DNA of 64,000 nucleotides from Planctomycetota bacterium (GTDB lineage: Bacteria; Planctomycetota; Planctomycetia; Pirellulales; Lacipirellulaceae), in contig JAJRSE010000051.1 of the NCBI GenBank assembly GCA_024278955.1, positions 1 through 64,000 on the forward strand, in the 5' to 3' direction. Position numbers and translations under genes: made by a program. Under the pieces are notes generated by a model. The model was not told the DNA's origin and did not search any database. It saw nothing but the letters and a program-made list of their open reading frames with translations. Shown here piece after piece: positions 49,220-59,115 of the stretch (position 1 is the first letter of the stretch; each line of letters begins with the position of its first letter).

Positions 49220-52200
49220 TCAGTTCGTTTCATTGTTGGTCGAAGCATCTGATGCTTCTTCCGCAGGCTCGGCGTCGTCCTCGTTTGAGGCACTAGCCGC
49301 TACTGTGGCTTCGACGAGCGAACTGATCGACGTCTGCCGCTTGGTGTAGACGTCGAAATTCATCAACAGATCGACTAGTCCGTCAAGCTGCTCAACACTC
49401 GTTCCGTGGAACAAGTCCTGAGAAATCCCAGCTTCAAACGGAATGTTAACCGGCATTCCCGTGTAAGGCAAAATCCTCTTTGGATTTGCAACCCACTCGC
49501 GGAGGTATTCTGGCCGGAGCCTGCGATAAACCTCAGCCAAATTCGGGCCAAAAGTTACCGGATCGCCTTGCGGCTGAAAGTCGCCTACCGCGTGACATTT
49601 CACGCAGTAGTTGTTATTCACGACGATGCCTATCGCATCGGAGAGTCGTTCTGGCTGATCGGCTTCTAGGCTTGCAAGGTAGCTGGCCCTTTGTCGTGTC
49701 TTGTACTGGTAAGGATACTCGGCGCCGGAAATTGCGGCAAAATAGTCGACCAGCTTGGCTGCATCCTCGCTCGACATGTGGAAATTAGGCATCCGCATGA
49801 TGACTGCCGGGCGGATCTCGGTTGGATCCATCAAGAAATCGTGCAGCCAGTCGGTCTGCACCTTCTTGCCTTCGTCCATCAACGGCGGAGGCAACCAAGA
49901 CCAAGCTTCGGAGCCTTTGACCTGTGGATTGGTTTCCTTTGCTTTGGCAATTGCTCGCGGATACAAGTAGCGAGCCAGAGTTCCCCCCCAGGCTGGGTGG
50001 GCGGTGCCATCTGCTGGACCGTAGCCCTCGGGATTGGCTGGAATCATCAAATCTTGGATTCCACGTAGCCAAGGATTCCCCTCAACCAAACCGTTATTCC
50101 AAAGCGTGAACAGGTAGTAGGGTTCCGACTCGTCGTCGTCGGGTTCGATAGGCAAACCGTCTTCGTCAACGCGTTGGGCAAGGCCCGTTTCTTCACTCAG
50201 CACAGGCATGCCATGCAGAGTGGCGAGCATCTGGCCACGGGAATTCTTTTTCAACGAATCGGTGACGGCTTTGTCCGAGAAGTGCTTGGCTAGGAAGGGG
50301 AAGTCGACTACTTCTGACTGGGTATCAAAAGTACCTTCCTCAAAAGCAAATTTCCATTGCTCCATGCTGAGCGTGTGGCAACCTGCACAGTTGAACTTCT
50401 CGAGCACCTGACGACCTTCGACAATTGCTTCCTGGCGAGGATCTGGGTGGTAGATGAGTTTGTCGGTAGGCGGCTCATTCACAAGGCCCAAGACAAACGT
50501 AATGATCGCTTCTCGTTGGTCGTCGGTCAGAGGGAACTTCGGCATCCGCAGACGCTCGTTGTATCCCTTGTTCTTCATCGTCTTGTAGTCAAAGCTACGT
50601 GGCATACGAAGTTTTTGCCAGATAAACCCATCGCGACCGTGACTATTGAGCGACTGAATGAAGTAGCTCGTATCAGGATCGAAATTGGCCGGGTCGAGGT
50701 GGCCGTGCCCAGCATGCTCGTCATGTCCGTCGTGGGAAGCATGTTGGTCGTGGGAAGCAGTGTCCGGGTTGCCGGGACCTTCGAGGAACTTATGGATGTT
50801 CTCGAACGCCAGCTTCGACGTTTCTTTGCGTCCCCATTCGGCGAGTGTTGTGCCAATGGGCTTGGCCCCTTCAAAGCCAGGGATATCGTGGCAGCCGAAG
50901 CAACCATGCTTGCTGATCGAGCGTCGGGCAACGTACTCTTGAAGTTTGGCGACGTGATTCTCTTCGGTCATGCCCAGCAAGATTTTCTCGTCCGATTTCA
51001 ACCTCGGTTCCATGTGGTCAGGGAAACCCTTTTGGATGAATTCCTTGGCTCTTGCAGAAGGAATCGCATCGCTAGTGATCCACTCTTGGGCTAAGTCTTC
51101 CAAGGCAGATTGTTCGGCTTCTGACCAATTTTGATCGACTGCTGCGGGTTTCCAATCGCTTGCTCCGCCCATGAGGTACGCAGCAATGTCTGCCGCCGGA
51201 TCGGTGATCTTGCCGGTTGGCTTGCCTGCCGAGTCTGTCTCGGCAAGGGGATCAAGAAACAGGTCGGGCATCTTGGTACGTGTATGGTAACGCTGTGGTT
51301 GTTTGATCCAGGAGTAGAGCCAGAGGGCGCCTTTTTCTGATCCAAGCTTTGCGCCTAGACGCGACAAGTCGGGACCTTGATCGGCAGCTACGCTCTCAAA
51401 GCTCTCGTGCGAGTGGCAGGCTAGGCAGCCACGCGATTCAAACAACCACTGGCCGCGTTCTGCCGAAGGGGCTTCGGTTACTTCCGCGGGTGGAGTGAGG
51501 TACTGGAAATCGTTGCTATTGGCCAGCAGGAACTCTGTCATCGCACGAATTTCGACAGGCTCGTAGCGTTCTGACTCTGCGAGTTCGTCCGCATCTTCTG
51601 GATCTTGGAGATGCTCGTGCAACCCAAAGAACTGAGGCATCCGGGTAGAAGGTCGGAAATCTGAAGGCTGCGAGATCCACGCATGGAGCCAATCGAAATC
51701 AACTTTAGAACTCAAGTAACGCAGGCTCGGACCGGCTTTTCGGTACTGCCCCGGGGCATCGACGTCTTTCAAGCCGTCGGCAAGTTTGTGCGTTGCGGCG
51801 GTAAGCGTTGCCTCGCCGTTTGACTTCTGGGTGCTGTCCTTTTTGAGGGCCACCATGAGCTGACGACGTGCCGCCGAATTATCGGGAGACGAAACTAGAG
51901 ACGATGCCCAAGCTTGCTGCTCTTCGGTTAGACCCTTGTCTAGTAAAATTTGCGAGGCGACTTCGCTCCAATTCGGCTCAAGACGTACGTCGGGGCCAAT
52001 GCGTCGGTCAGGTCCGTCGAAGCCGTTTACTTCGTGACAGCCAAAGCATCCAAACTTCTCGACCAGCGACCACCCCTCGACCAGTTTTGGAGCCGGAGGA
52101 TCGGGGAAACGCTCGCTTGCCACCAGCGAACCTTTGTCGTGGTGACACTTCAAGCAATTGCTCTCAACAAAACGGCTAGGCTTCATCGGGAAAATCCAAT

Positions 52201-53767
52201 GATGGTTGTCGAACCAACCTAACTCTTCGGACCACTTTTGTTGCTGCTTTGAATTGTTTGGCGTATGTGACGTCCATGGGAAAGACGTACCGCTTCCTTG
52301 ACCATCGTGACAGACGGTGCAGCCCATCTCTTTTTCAACGTGCGGACTCGAATCGGTTAGGTACAGATCGAGCCGCGGGTGGGAAGTAAACGGATGGTCT
52401 AGCCCTCGCCGAATCGTCAAGCTGAGTGGCTCTCCCCAGACGGCGGATTTCAACAAGTAGTTCGTCACGACCGCAGGTTCGTGGGCAGGCTGGTCTCCGG
52501 CTAGCTCAATGACATCGCCTGCTTCGAGTCCGGCCTTCGAGGCAAGGCTCTCTGGCAAAACATAGAGCACGGTCACGTCGAAATAGTTGACGATACCCTG
52601 GTCGGCTAATTTCAAACCATAGACATCGCGTACCGCATCTCCTGGCGATATTTCCGGGGCAAGCTCAGGTGGTTCCTCGGGAGTAGCTAGCGAGATAAGC
52701 CGCTCTCGTTCGCTTTCTGGCAAGGTGGGATAAGCCGGATCGCTCGCCGTGCCTGACGCTGTTTGAGAAATTGCTTGGTGGCAGGACTTGCAGCGATCGA
52801 ATCGTGCAACCTGCGAGAAGTTGTAGTTGATCGTCAACTCAGGCAGCCAAATCTGATTGATACGTACGTTGCCATCGTAAAGTGCATCAAGAACCGGCAA
52901 GCGAGTAATCCACTCCCCAAGGTTCGAGGTATTCTTCGCAACTTGTTCTTCGAGTCGAGTCAACTCGGTGGTCATGGCGCCACGCCGTTTTTCCAACTTG
53001 ACTTGCTCGGCGGCAACTTGCTTCACAATTTTTTCTAAACGCGAACGGTAAGTCTGAGCGAGGACGATCTTTTCGGTGAGCGCAGCGGTCGAGGTTGTGT
53101 AATCATCAATCCGTGATTGCACTTCGTTGCGAATCGCGGCACTGGCGCCCTCTCCAACACGCAAACCAAGCTCGCTGACGGCAGCGGTCCGGTCGGCAGC
53201 TACCGATTTGCGTTGGGCTACGACATTTTTCTCTAGTCGCACCGCGTCAACAACGAACTCCTGTAGCTCGCCGAAGAGACGACTTCGAGCAGCAAGGGCC
53301 TTTTCGTCTGCAAGCCGCGAAGCCTTTGCAAGCTCCGCATTCTCTTCGTCGCCAGTCTTCTCGAGCGATTGATAGGCTTCGTTTGCTGCCGCGGCTGTCT
53401 CGTCAAGCTTGGTTACTGCCGCCTCCAGCGCATCAAAACTGGCGGTTGTGCCATGGCGTTCGGCATCGGCAGTGGCAAGCGACTGGAACTCTTCGATCAA
53501 CTCGGGAGCAACGGGCTGTGCCTCGGCGCGGCGAATCTGATCATCAAAGGCATCCATCTTGCTTGCAAACTGGAACGCCAAAGAGTCGTGTTGCGACTGC
53601 GTCATCCAGGCTTCTTTTTTGCGATCGGTCAATTGCCATCGCTTCCACTCGCGATTATGGTCCTTCGCCAGGAGCCAGAGTGTAGCAATCGTCATCACAA
53701 GCGCAGAGCAGGCAAAGACGACATGCATCACCTTTTGGTTACGCCAAGTTTGTTCGGTTGCGGGCAT
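49220..53767 (-). CDS. Giant membrane-anchored multiheme cytochrome c (eight CXXCH) with PDZ-like domain
   Basis: CKSCH, CTVCH, CLKCH, CFGCH, CLACH, CFGCH, CAGCH, CVKCH; N-terminal TM and coiled coil; PDZ-like 'VTVLYVLPESLASKAGLEAGDVIELAGDQPAHEPAVVTNYL'. Confidence 0.92.
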   Translation of the reverse strand: MPATEQTWRNQKVMHVVFACSALVMTIATLWLLAKDHNREWKRWQLTDRKKEAWMTQSQHDSLAFQFASKMDAFDDQIRRAEAQPVAPELIEEFQSLATADAERHGTTASFDALEAAVTKLDETAAAANEAYQSLEKTGDEENAELAKASRLADEKALAARSRLFGELQEFVVDAVRLEKNVVAQRKSVAADRTAAVSELGLRVGEGASAAIRNEVQSRIDDYTTSTAALTEKIVLAQTYRSRLEKIVKQVAAEQVKLEKRRGAMTTELTRLEEQVAKNTSNLGEWITRLPVLDALYDGNVRINQIWLPELTINYNFSQVARFDRCKSCHQAISQTASGTASDPAYPTLPESERERLISLATPEEPPELAPEISPGDAVRDVYGLKLADQGIVNYFDVTVLYVLPESLASKAGLEAGDVIELAGDQPAHEPAVVTNYLLKSAVWGEPLSLTIRRGLDHPFTSHPRLDLYLTDSSPHVEKEMGCTVCHDGQGSGTSFPWTSHTPNNSKQQQKWSEELGWFDNHHWIFPMKPSRFVESNCLKCHHDKGSLVASERFPDPPAPKLVEGWSLVEKFGCFGCHEVNGFDGPDRRIGPDVRLEPNWSEVASQILLDKGLTEEQQAWASSLVSSPDNSAARRQLMVALKKDSTQKSNGEATLTAATHKLADGLKDVDAPGQYRKAGPSLRYLSSKVDFDWLHAWISQPSDFRPSTRMPQFFGLHEHLQDPEDADELAESERYEPVEIRAMTEFLLANSNDFQYLTPPAEVTEAPSAERGQWLFESRGCLACHSHESFESVAADQGPDLSRLGAKLGSEKGALWLYSWIKQPQRYHTRTKMPDLFLDPLAETDSAGKPTGKITDPAADIAAYLMGGASDWKPAAVDQNWSEAEQSALEDLAQEWITSDAIPSARAKEFIQKGFPDHMEPRLKSDEKILLGMTEENHVAKLQEYVARRSISKHGCFGCHDIPGFEGAKPIGTTLAEWGRKETSKLAFENIHKFLEGPGNPDTASHDQHASHDGHDEHAGHGHLDPANFDPDTSYFIQSLNSHGRDGFIWQKLRMPRSFDYKTMKNKGYNERLRMPKFPLTDDQREAIITFVLGLVNEPPTDKLIYHPDPRQEAIVEGRQVLEKFNCAGCHTLSMEQWKFAFEEGTFDTQSEVVDFPFLAKHFSDKAVTDSLKKNSRGQMLATLHGMPVLSEETGLAQRVDEDGLPIEPDDDESEPYYLFTLWNNGLVEGNPWLRGIQDLMIPANPEGYGPADGTAHPAWGGTLARYLYPRAIAKAKETNPQVKGSEAWSWLPPPLMDEGKKVQTDWLHDFLMDPTEIRPAVIMRMPNFHMSSEDAAKLVDYFAAISGAEYPYQYKTRQRASYLASLEADQPERLSDAIGIVVNNNYCVKCHAVGDFQPQGDPVTFGPNLAEVYRRLRPEYLREWVANPKRILPYTGMPVNIPFEAGISQDLFHGTSVEQLDGLVDLLMNFDVYTKRQTSISSLVEATVAASASNEDDAEPAEEASDASTNNETN

Positions 53768-53854
53768 TTTTGAGTCGTTGGTAGTTAGTATTTAGTCGTC
53801 AGGCAGAGAGTCAATTACTAACGACTAACTACTTAATGCCTAACGCCCTCTTTA

Positions 53855-55231
53855 CTAAAAGTTCAAAAAGTATTCAGGAATAGTAATCAGGTACTTCAGG
53901 TTAAAGACCCAGCGAAGCACCATTTTGATCGGCAGCGAGGCCATGAACAGCAGCAGGTTGGTCATCACCATAAAGCGGACGAAACCCATTCGCTGGTAGA
54001 AACTGCGGAACACGGTCAGCGCCATAATCGGCGGCAAGACAATGAAATAGCCCAGCACCAAGACGATGCCTAGCCACTCGCGGTAAATGATGTAGCCAAT
54101 CTGTGTCAAGGTACTACTCCCGGCTGCAGCTACCGGCGGGCTCATGCCCAGCAGGTCTTTCCACCAGAGATCCGAGAGATAGACATTGATTAAGGCTTCG
54201 ACTTTATGCGCATCCCAATGTTCGTAGGGGCCAAAAAAGTTCCAGTTCGGGCCGCGCAACAGGGTGCCAAGCACAATCAGTGTGATCCACATTTCCAGAA
54301 AGCCAAACTGAAAAACCGTATAGCTAAATGGTCGTTCCTTGATCGTGTAGTAGCCGTTGCCCTTCTTGTTGAAGTCTAAGTAGGGGATTGCCATCAAGCC
54401 GGCGACAATCATGCTTGGAAGCACCACGCCCGCCATCCACGGATCGTAATAGACGAGCATCTCTTGGAGACCCAAGAAGTACCAAGGGGCTTTGGAGGGG
54501 TTCGGGGTCTTTGCCTGATTGGCAGCCTCTTCGAGCGGTGCCGGCAAGGCAATTGCCCAAAAGATGAGGAATGCCATCAGCGCGATCATGCAGATCAACT
54601 CGATGTAAACCAAGTCGGGCCAGACCAGCACTTTTTCGTCGTCCAGCTTCTCCAGCGGAGGCTCGCCACGGGCGATACGATCGTCGTTTTCAACTGCTCG
54701 AGCGGTGCCTAGCCAAGTGAAGAAGGCTAGCAGAAATACGAGCATCACAATGGGCACATTGTCTGGCTTGGCAACGATTTCATAAAAATCGCTGTCGGTC
54801 ATCGAGAGGCCTAAAAACAGCCACATCAGATTCCAGATGGTCCAGGCAACCACTGGCTTCACGAAGAAACTTCGGAAAAGGTATAGCAACACCAACATCG
54901 CTGTGGTGCCCAAGCTGTAGACAACCGGACCAGTGCCTTGGTTGATTGCGTCTCGCAGCCCCTCAGGCAACGCGAGCATCGACACCCAACCACTTCCGGC
55001 AATAGCGCCGAGGATCGCAAACATGGTCGCTAGCAAAAGCCAACCTGCTGAGTTGGTAATAGCGACCTTACCGAGACCAGGCACAGGCAAGCTGAACCAA
55101 GTTTTTAGCTGTCCCGATCGCCACAAATAGAGGGCGGCCAAGCCATTCATCAGCGCCAGCGCAAGGTAGTAGGGCCCCAAAAAGGAGGCAACCATGCTAA
55201 AAAATTGGCCGTCTGTCAGTCCGTGGGTCAT
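53855..55231 (-). CDS. Cytochrome b, C-terminal (subunit IV-like) part of bc complex
   Basis: 'NPSKAPWYFLGLQEMLVYYDPWMAGVVLPSMIVAGLMAIPYLD' typical of cytochrome b C-terminal domain; multiple additional TM helices. Confidence 0.88.
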   Translation of the reverse strand: MTHGLTDGQFFSMVASFLGPYYLALALMNGLAALYLWRSGQLKTWFSLPVPGLGKVAITNSAGWLLLATMFAILGAIAGSGWVSMLALPEGLRDAINQGTGPVVYSLGTTAMLVLLYLFRSFFVKPVVAWTIWNLMWLFLGLSMTDSDFYEIVAKPDNVPIVMLVFLLAFFTWLGTARAVENDDRIARGEPPLEKLDDEKVLVWPDLVYIELICMIALMAFLIFWAIALPAPLEEAANQAKTPNPSKAPWYFLGLQEMLVYYDPWMAGVVLPSMIVAGLMAIPYLDFNKKGNGYYTIKERPFSYTVFQFGFLEMWITLIVLGTLLRGPNWNFFGPYEHWDAHKVEALINVYLSDLWWKDLLGMSPPVAAAGSSTLTQIGYIIYREWLGIVLVLGYFIVLPPIMALTVFRSFYQRMGFVRFMVMTNLLLFMASLPIKMVLRWVFNLKYLITIPEYFLNF

Positions 55232-55339
55232 AGGAGAGAGATCAGGGGTCAGGGGTCGGAGATCAGGGGATAGGATTTCAGTGGCAAAGTAGCCAGGGAA
55301 AGTCTGATCCCTGACCTCTAGGCACTGGCCTCTCCTTCA

Positions 55340-56116
55340 CTACAGCGGTCCGCTGATGCCGCCGTCCTTTCTTACCCGCCAAAAGTGGATCGCTAACAAT
55401 AGCGCCACTCCTAACGGAATTGCGATGCAATGCAAAATATAAAATCGATTCAATGTCTCTTCACCTACCTCGCGCGCACCTAAGAGCGCAAAGCGGGCAT
55501 CCGAGGCGTTGGTAATCATGTCGACGCCGCCAAGAGTCAGCAGCTGCTGACCTGGGCCTTCATGGCCAATCACGGGAGTGGCGCGAGCCATATTTGAACC
55601 CACGGTAATTGCCCAAACGGCCAATTGATCCCATGGTAACAAGTAGCCGGTAAACGAAAGCAGCAAGGTCAGCAGAAGCAAAAACACTCCCACGACCCAG
55701 TTGAATTCTCGTGGCGGCTTGTAGCTACCGGTAAGAAACACGCGGTACATATGCAGCCAGACGGTGATTACCATCGCATGGGCACCCCAGCGGTGGATCT
55801 CGCGCAGTATTCCTAAGGAATGGACGTCTCGGAGCATCTGAATATCGGTATAGGCCCATTCAACCGTTGGTCGATAGTAAAACATCAACAGCACGCCGGT
55901 TACGGTTTCAACCAAAAACAGAAAAAAGGTAACCCCACCCATGCACCAAGTGTAGGAAAGGGCAATGCCTTGCTTCTTGACCGAGACCGGATGCAGATGC
56001 AAGAAAAAGTTGGTCAACACGACCACAATACGATTACGGCGATCGACCGGCATAGGATGACGGAAGATACTTTTCCAAATCTGTGATTCGCGGATTATGT
56101 CGCCTAAGCCTGGCAT
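55340..56116 (-). CDS. Cytochrome b, N-terminal (b6-like) subunit
   Basis: '[87 protein letters not shown]'. Confidence 0.95.
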   Translation of the reverse strand: MPGLGDIIRESQIWKSIFRHPMPVDRRNRIVVVLTNFFLHLHPVSVKKQGIALSYTWCMGGVTFFLFLVETVTGVLLMFYYRPTVEWAYTDIQMLRDVHSLGILREIHRWGAHAMVITVWLHMYRVFLTGSYKPPREFNWVVGVFLLLLTLLLSFTGYLLPWDQLAVWAITVGSNMARATPVIGHEGPGQQLLTLGGVDMITNASDARFALLGAREVGEETLNRFYILHCIAIPLGVALLLAIHFWRVRKDGGISGPL

Positions 56117-56179
56117 AGTTTTTCTGACTTCTAATTACGGTTGGTTTTCTGTTCGGCCAACGTCTCTAAACTGGATTTT

Positions 56180-57199
56180 CTAAACGGGGATAAAGCAAGA
56201 CGGGTTGTCCCACTCGCCCTTTTCTTCAAAGAACAACTGATTTTTGTCGATCTCGATCTGCCCATCTTCGGCGACGCGAATGGCGTAGCGTTCTAGCGGG
56301 CGAGGTGCAGGACCTTCGAAATTGACTCCATCCTTGTAAAAGCCACTGCCATGGCAGGGGCACTTGAATTTCTGTTCTGCTTCGAGCCAGTTGGGGGTAC
56401 ATCCTAAATGAGTACAGACCGATCTTAAAGCGTAAATTTGCTGCTGACCGTTGTACTCGCCATTGGAAATCCAAACCGCAAACTGGGCCTTGTACTTCGT
56501 GTTGACCTGCCCTGGAGGAAACTCGTCAGGCAAACCAACTTTGAATTTACTTGGCGGTTCGCGAAGCACGTTCGGGAACATAAACTTCACGGTGGCTACC
56601 GTCCAAAGGAGTAGCGCCGCACCTAGGAAAGTAAAACCCTCGGCAAGGAACCCACGCCGAGTTTCTTCGCCTGCTCCCTTCTTGCTTGAGTTTTTAGGAG
56701 CTGGCGGAGCAATTGCGTAAGCAGGCTTCTGGGGCATCGGTGGCACAACGATTTTCGGCTTTTCCTTCTTAGGATTTGCCTTCTCTTTCGCTGCGGCTTC
56801 GGCCTTGCTCATCGGCCCAGCCTTCGAGGGCTTGCGGGCAGCAGCGAGAATGCTTGCCGTATCGCGAGGCTCGGCCGGCTTGCTGGGAGTAGCCGCCTTG
56901 GCTGCGGCAGGTTTCTTCGCCGCGGGCTTTTTCTCGGCTGCCTTTTTCGGAGCGGCCTTCTCGGCACCCGACTTTTCTCCTCGGGCCATCGCCAACATTT
57001 CAGCGACGCTTGGTCGCCCCGCTTCGCCAGGCTTGGGAACCGACTTCGAAGGCGCAGAACCCTGAGACACCTTGGCAGGTGCTTCTGCTTCGCTCGAATC
57101 GGTTTTGTTCGGTTGGTCGTCTGCCTCACCACCACCGCTATCAGCCTTACGGGCTGCGGCGATCATCTCGGCGACAGACATTTTTTTCTTATCGGCCAT
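56180..57199 (-). CDS. Rieske iron-sulfur protein with long Ala/Lys/Pro-rich N-terminal extension
   Basis: 'CTHLGCTPNW...KFKCPCHGSGFYKDG'; TM at 'RRGFLAEGFTFLGAALLLWTVATV'; ~180-aa tail before the TM. Confidence 0.93.
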   Translation of the reverse strand: MADKKKMSVAEMIAAARKADSGGGEADDQPNKTDSSEAEAPAKVSQGSAPSKSVPKPGEAGRPSVAEMLAMARGEKSGAEKAAPKKAAEKKPAAKKPAAAKAATPSKPAEPRDTASILAAARKPSKAGPMSKAEAAAKEKANPKKEKPKIVVPPMPQKPAYAIAPPAPKNSSKKGAGEETRRGFLAEGFTFLGAALLLWTVATVKFMFPNVLREPPSKFKVGLPDEFPPGQVNTKYKAQFAVWISNGEYNGQQQIYALRSVCTHLGCTPNWLEAEQKFKCPCHGSGFYKDGVNFEGPAPRPLERYAIRVAEDGQIEIDKNQLFFEEKGEWDNPSCFIPV

Positions 57200-57769
57200 G
57201 TCGGCTTTTCCACTCCGCAAGCGCCGGCTCCTAGAACAGGAAGCTAGCGAAACTCACGCCCACAGGATGCTGCGATAACCATATGTCGCAATCCTGACTA
57301 CCAGGTAAAAAACAGTCTGCTAGGCCACGCAACTTACGATGCAAGGCGTTTGCTAGAACTGACTTCCAACGCCACGTTGGCTTTGCTATCAAATTCTTCA
57401 TTAGTTTGTGACAATTTTCACAAACTATCTAGCACAGGTTTAAGGATAACGCCTCTAATTGTCAACCGCCCTTTCTCTCAGATCGCCAACTCCTGCCCCT
57501 CCAGAAGGAGTTTTGCCAATTTCATTGTCCCTCCAATCGAAATATTCGTCCTCGGCCTCGAATTCCAAAAAGTCCAACTGGAAAAAGTCCAACTGGGTGG
57601 CATCTCTCTGGCAATACTTTCAACCCGCCCCTGGCCGGAGCCTTCCTCAGCGACAACAAACCTCGTAAAATCGCGAATTCGCGCCCAAGTGCTTGCTCAA
57701 GGCGAACGAATCAAGGTAGTCCAACCGCTCAATTCCTGGCTGGATCGCCATCGCAAACGGAGATTTTTA

Positions 57770-59056
57770 ATGAAGGTACTGGTTATAGGCAGTGGTGGAC
57801 GTGAACATGCGCTGGCCTGGAAGATTGGGCAGAGTAGCCGCGTCGACCGAATTTTTGTCGCCCCCGGCAACGCGGGCACCGCCTCTGAGCAGGACGCTTC
57901 GCTAGAAAATGTCGACATCGCGGATAACGACATCCCACGACTCCTCGAATTTGCCAAGCAAAACGAGATTGGCCTAGTCGTTGTAGGCCCCGAAGCTCCG
58001 CTAGCTGCCGGAGCGGTAGACGCATTCTCGGAATCTGGCATTCGAGCCTTCGGCCCAAGCGCGCGGGCTGCTGAGCTCGAGGCCAGCAAAATCTTTTGCA
58101 AAAACCTGCTTCGACACGCCGACATTGCCTCCGCCGAGTTCCATACCTTTCGAGACGCTGCGGGCGCCGAGCTGTTTCTGACCTCGCGAGACGACGTGCC
58201 GGTTGTGGTCAAGGCCGACGGACTCGCCGCCGGCAAGGGAGTAATCGTCTGCGACAACCGCGAGGAAGCCCTTGCAGCGGTCGACCGAATCGCTGGGTCA
58301 AAAGAATTCGGTGATGCCGGAAATCAGCTGATCATCGAAGAACGCCTGGTGGGGCAAGAAGCCAGCGTTCTCGCAATCACCGATGGTCGCACCATATTGA
58401 CCATGCCCGCCGCCCAAGACCACAAGCCGGCCCTTGATGGTGACCGGGGCCCTAATACTGGCGGCATGGGGGCCTATAGCCCGACGCCGATCGTCACCCA
58501 GGAGATTATGAATCTGGTCGAGGAAAGGATTCTGGTTCCTACGGTTCACCAGATGAAGCGGTCTCGACGTCCTTTCCGCGGCATCCTCTACGCCGGGCTG
58601 ATGATCACGAAGCACGGAGTCAAGGTTCTTGAATACAACGTCCGCTTTGGCGATCCCGAATGTCAACCGCTGATGATGCGATTGCAAAGCGATCTGGTCG
58701 ACGTACTCGAAGCGACCATTGATGGTCGCCTCGACGAAGTCGAACCGATGCAATGGGACCCTCGACCTTCCGTCTGTGTTGTGATGGCCAGTGAAGGTTA
58801 TCCCGGCTCGTACGAAAAAGGACGTCCTATCCGCGGATTGAAGGAAGCGGCCCTGGTTCCCGGTGTCAAAGTTTTTCACGCCGGCACCGCGATCCAAGAA
58901 GGCCAAACGGTCAACAACGGCGGTCGTGTTCTTGGCGTCACCGCCCTTGGCGACACGATCTCGGCAGCCAAATTGCAGGCGTACACTGCGGTCAAATGTA
59001 TTCGCTGGGAAGGCGCCTGGTGCCGTAAGGACATCTCGGATAAAGCACTACGTTAG
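57770..59056 (+). CDS. purD: Phosphoribosylamine--glycine ligase
   Basis: 'MKVLVIGSGGREHALAWKIGQS', 'VVGPEAPLAAGAVDAF', 'PVVVKADGLAAGKGVIVCD', 'NTGGMGAYSPTPIV', 'EYNVRFGDPECQPLMMRL'. Confidence 0.97.
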   Translation: MKVLVIGSGGREHALAWKIGQSSRVDRIFVAPGNAGTASEQDASLENVDIADNDIPRLLEFAKQNEIGLVVVGPEAPLAAGAVDAFSESGIRAFGPSARAAELEASKIFCKNLLRHADIASAEFHTFRDAAGAELFLTSRDDVPVVVKADGLAAGKGVIVCDNREEALAAVDRIAGSKEFGDAGNQLIIEERLVGQEASVLAITDGRTILTMPAAQDHKPALDGDRGPNTGGMGAYSPTPIVTQEIMNLVEERILVPTVHQMKRSRRPFRGILYAGLMITKHGVKVLEYNVRFGDPECQPLMMRLQSDLVDVLEATIDGRLDEVEPMQWDPRPSVCVVMASEGYPGSYEKGRPIRGLKEAALVPGVKVFHAGTAIQEGQTVNNGGRVLGVTALGDTISAAKLQAYTAVKCIRWEGAWCRKDISDKALR

Positions 59057-59115
59057 GGGATGTAAGATGTGGGATGTTTGATTGTTGATGTGGGAGAGAA
59101 GCTTGCCCGCAAAGC

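Noticed and set aside
50357-51094. 245-aa plus-strand ORF
   Set aside because: Antisense to the multiheme cytochrome whose CXXCH motifs confirm the minus strand as coding.
57350-57769. N-terminal extension of purD in the ORF track
   Set aside because: purD homology begins exactly at the ATG at 57770; the upstream 140 residues do not resemble any protein.
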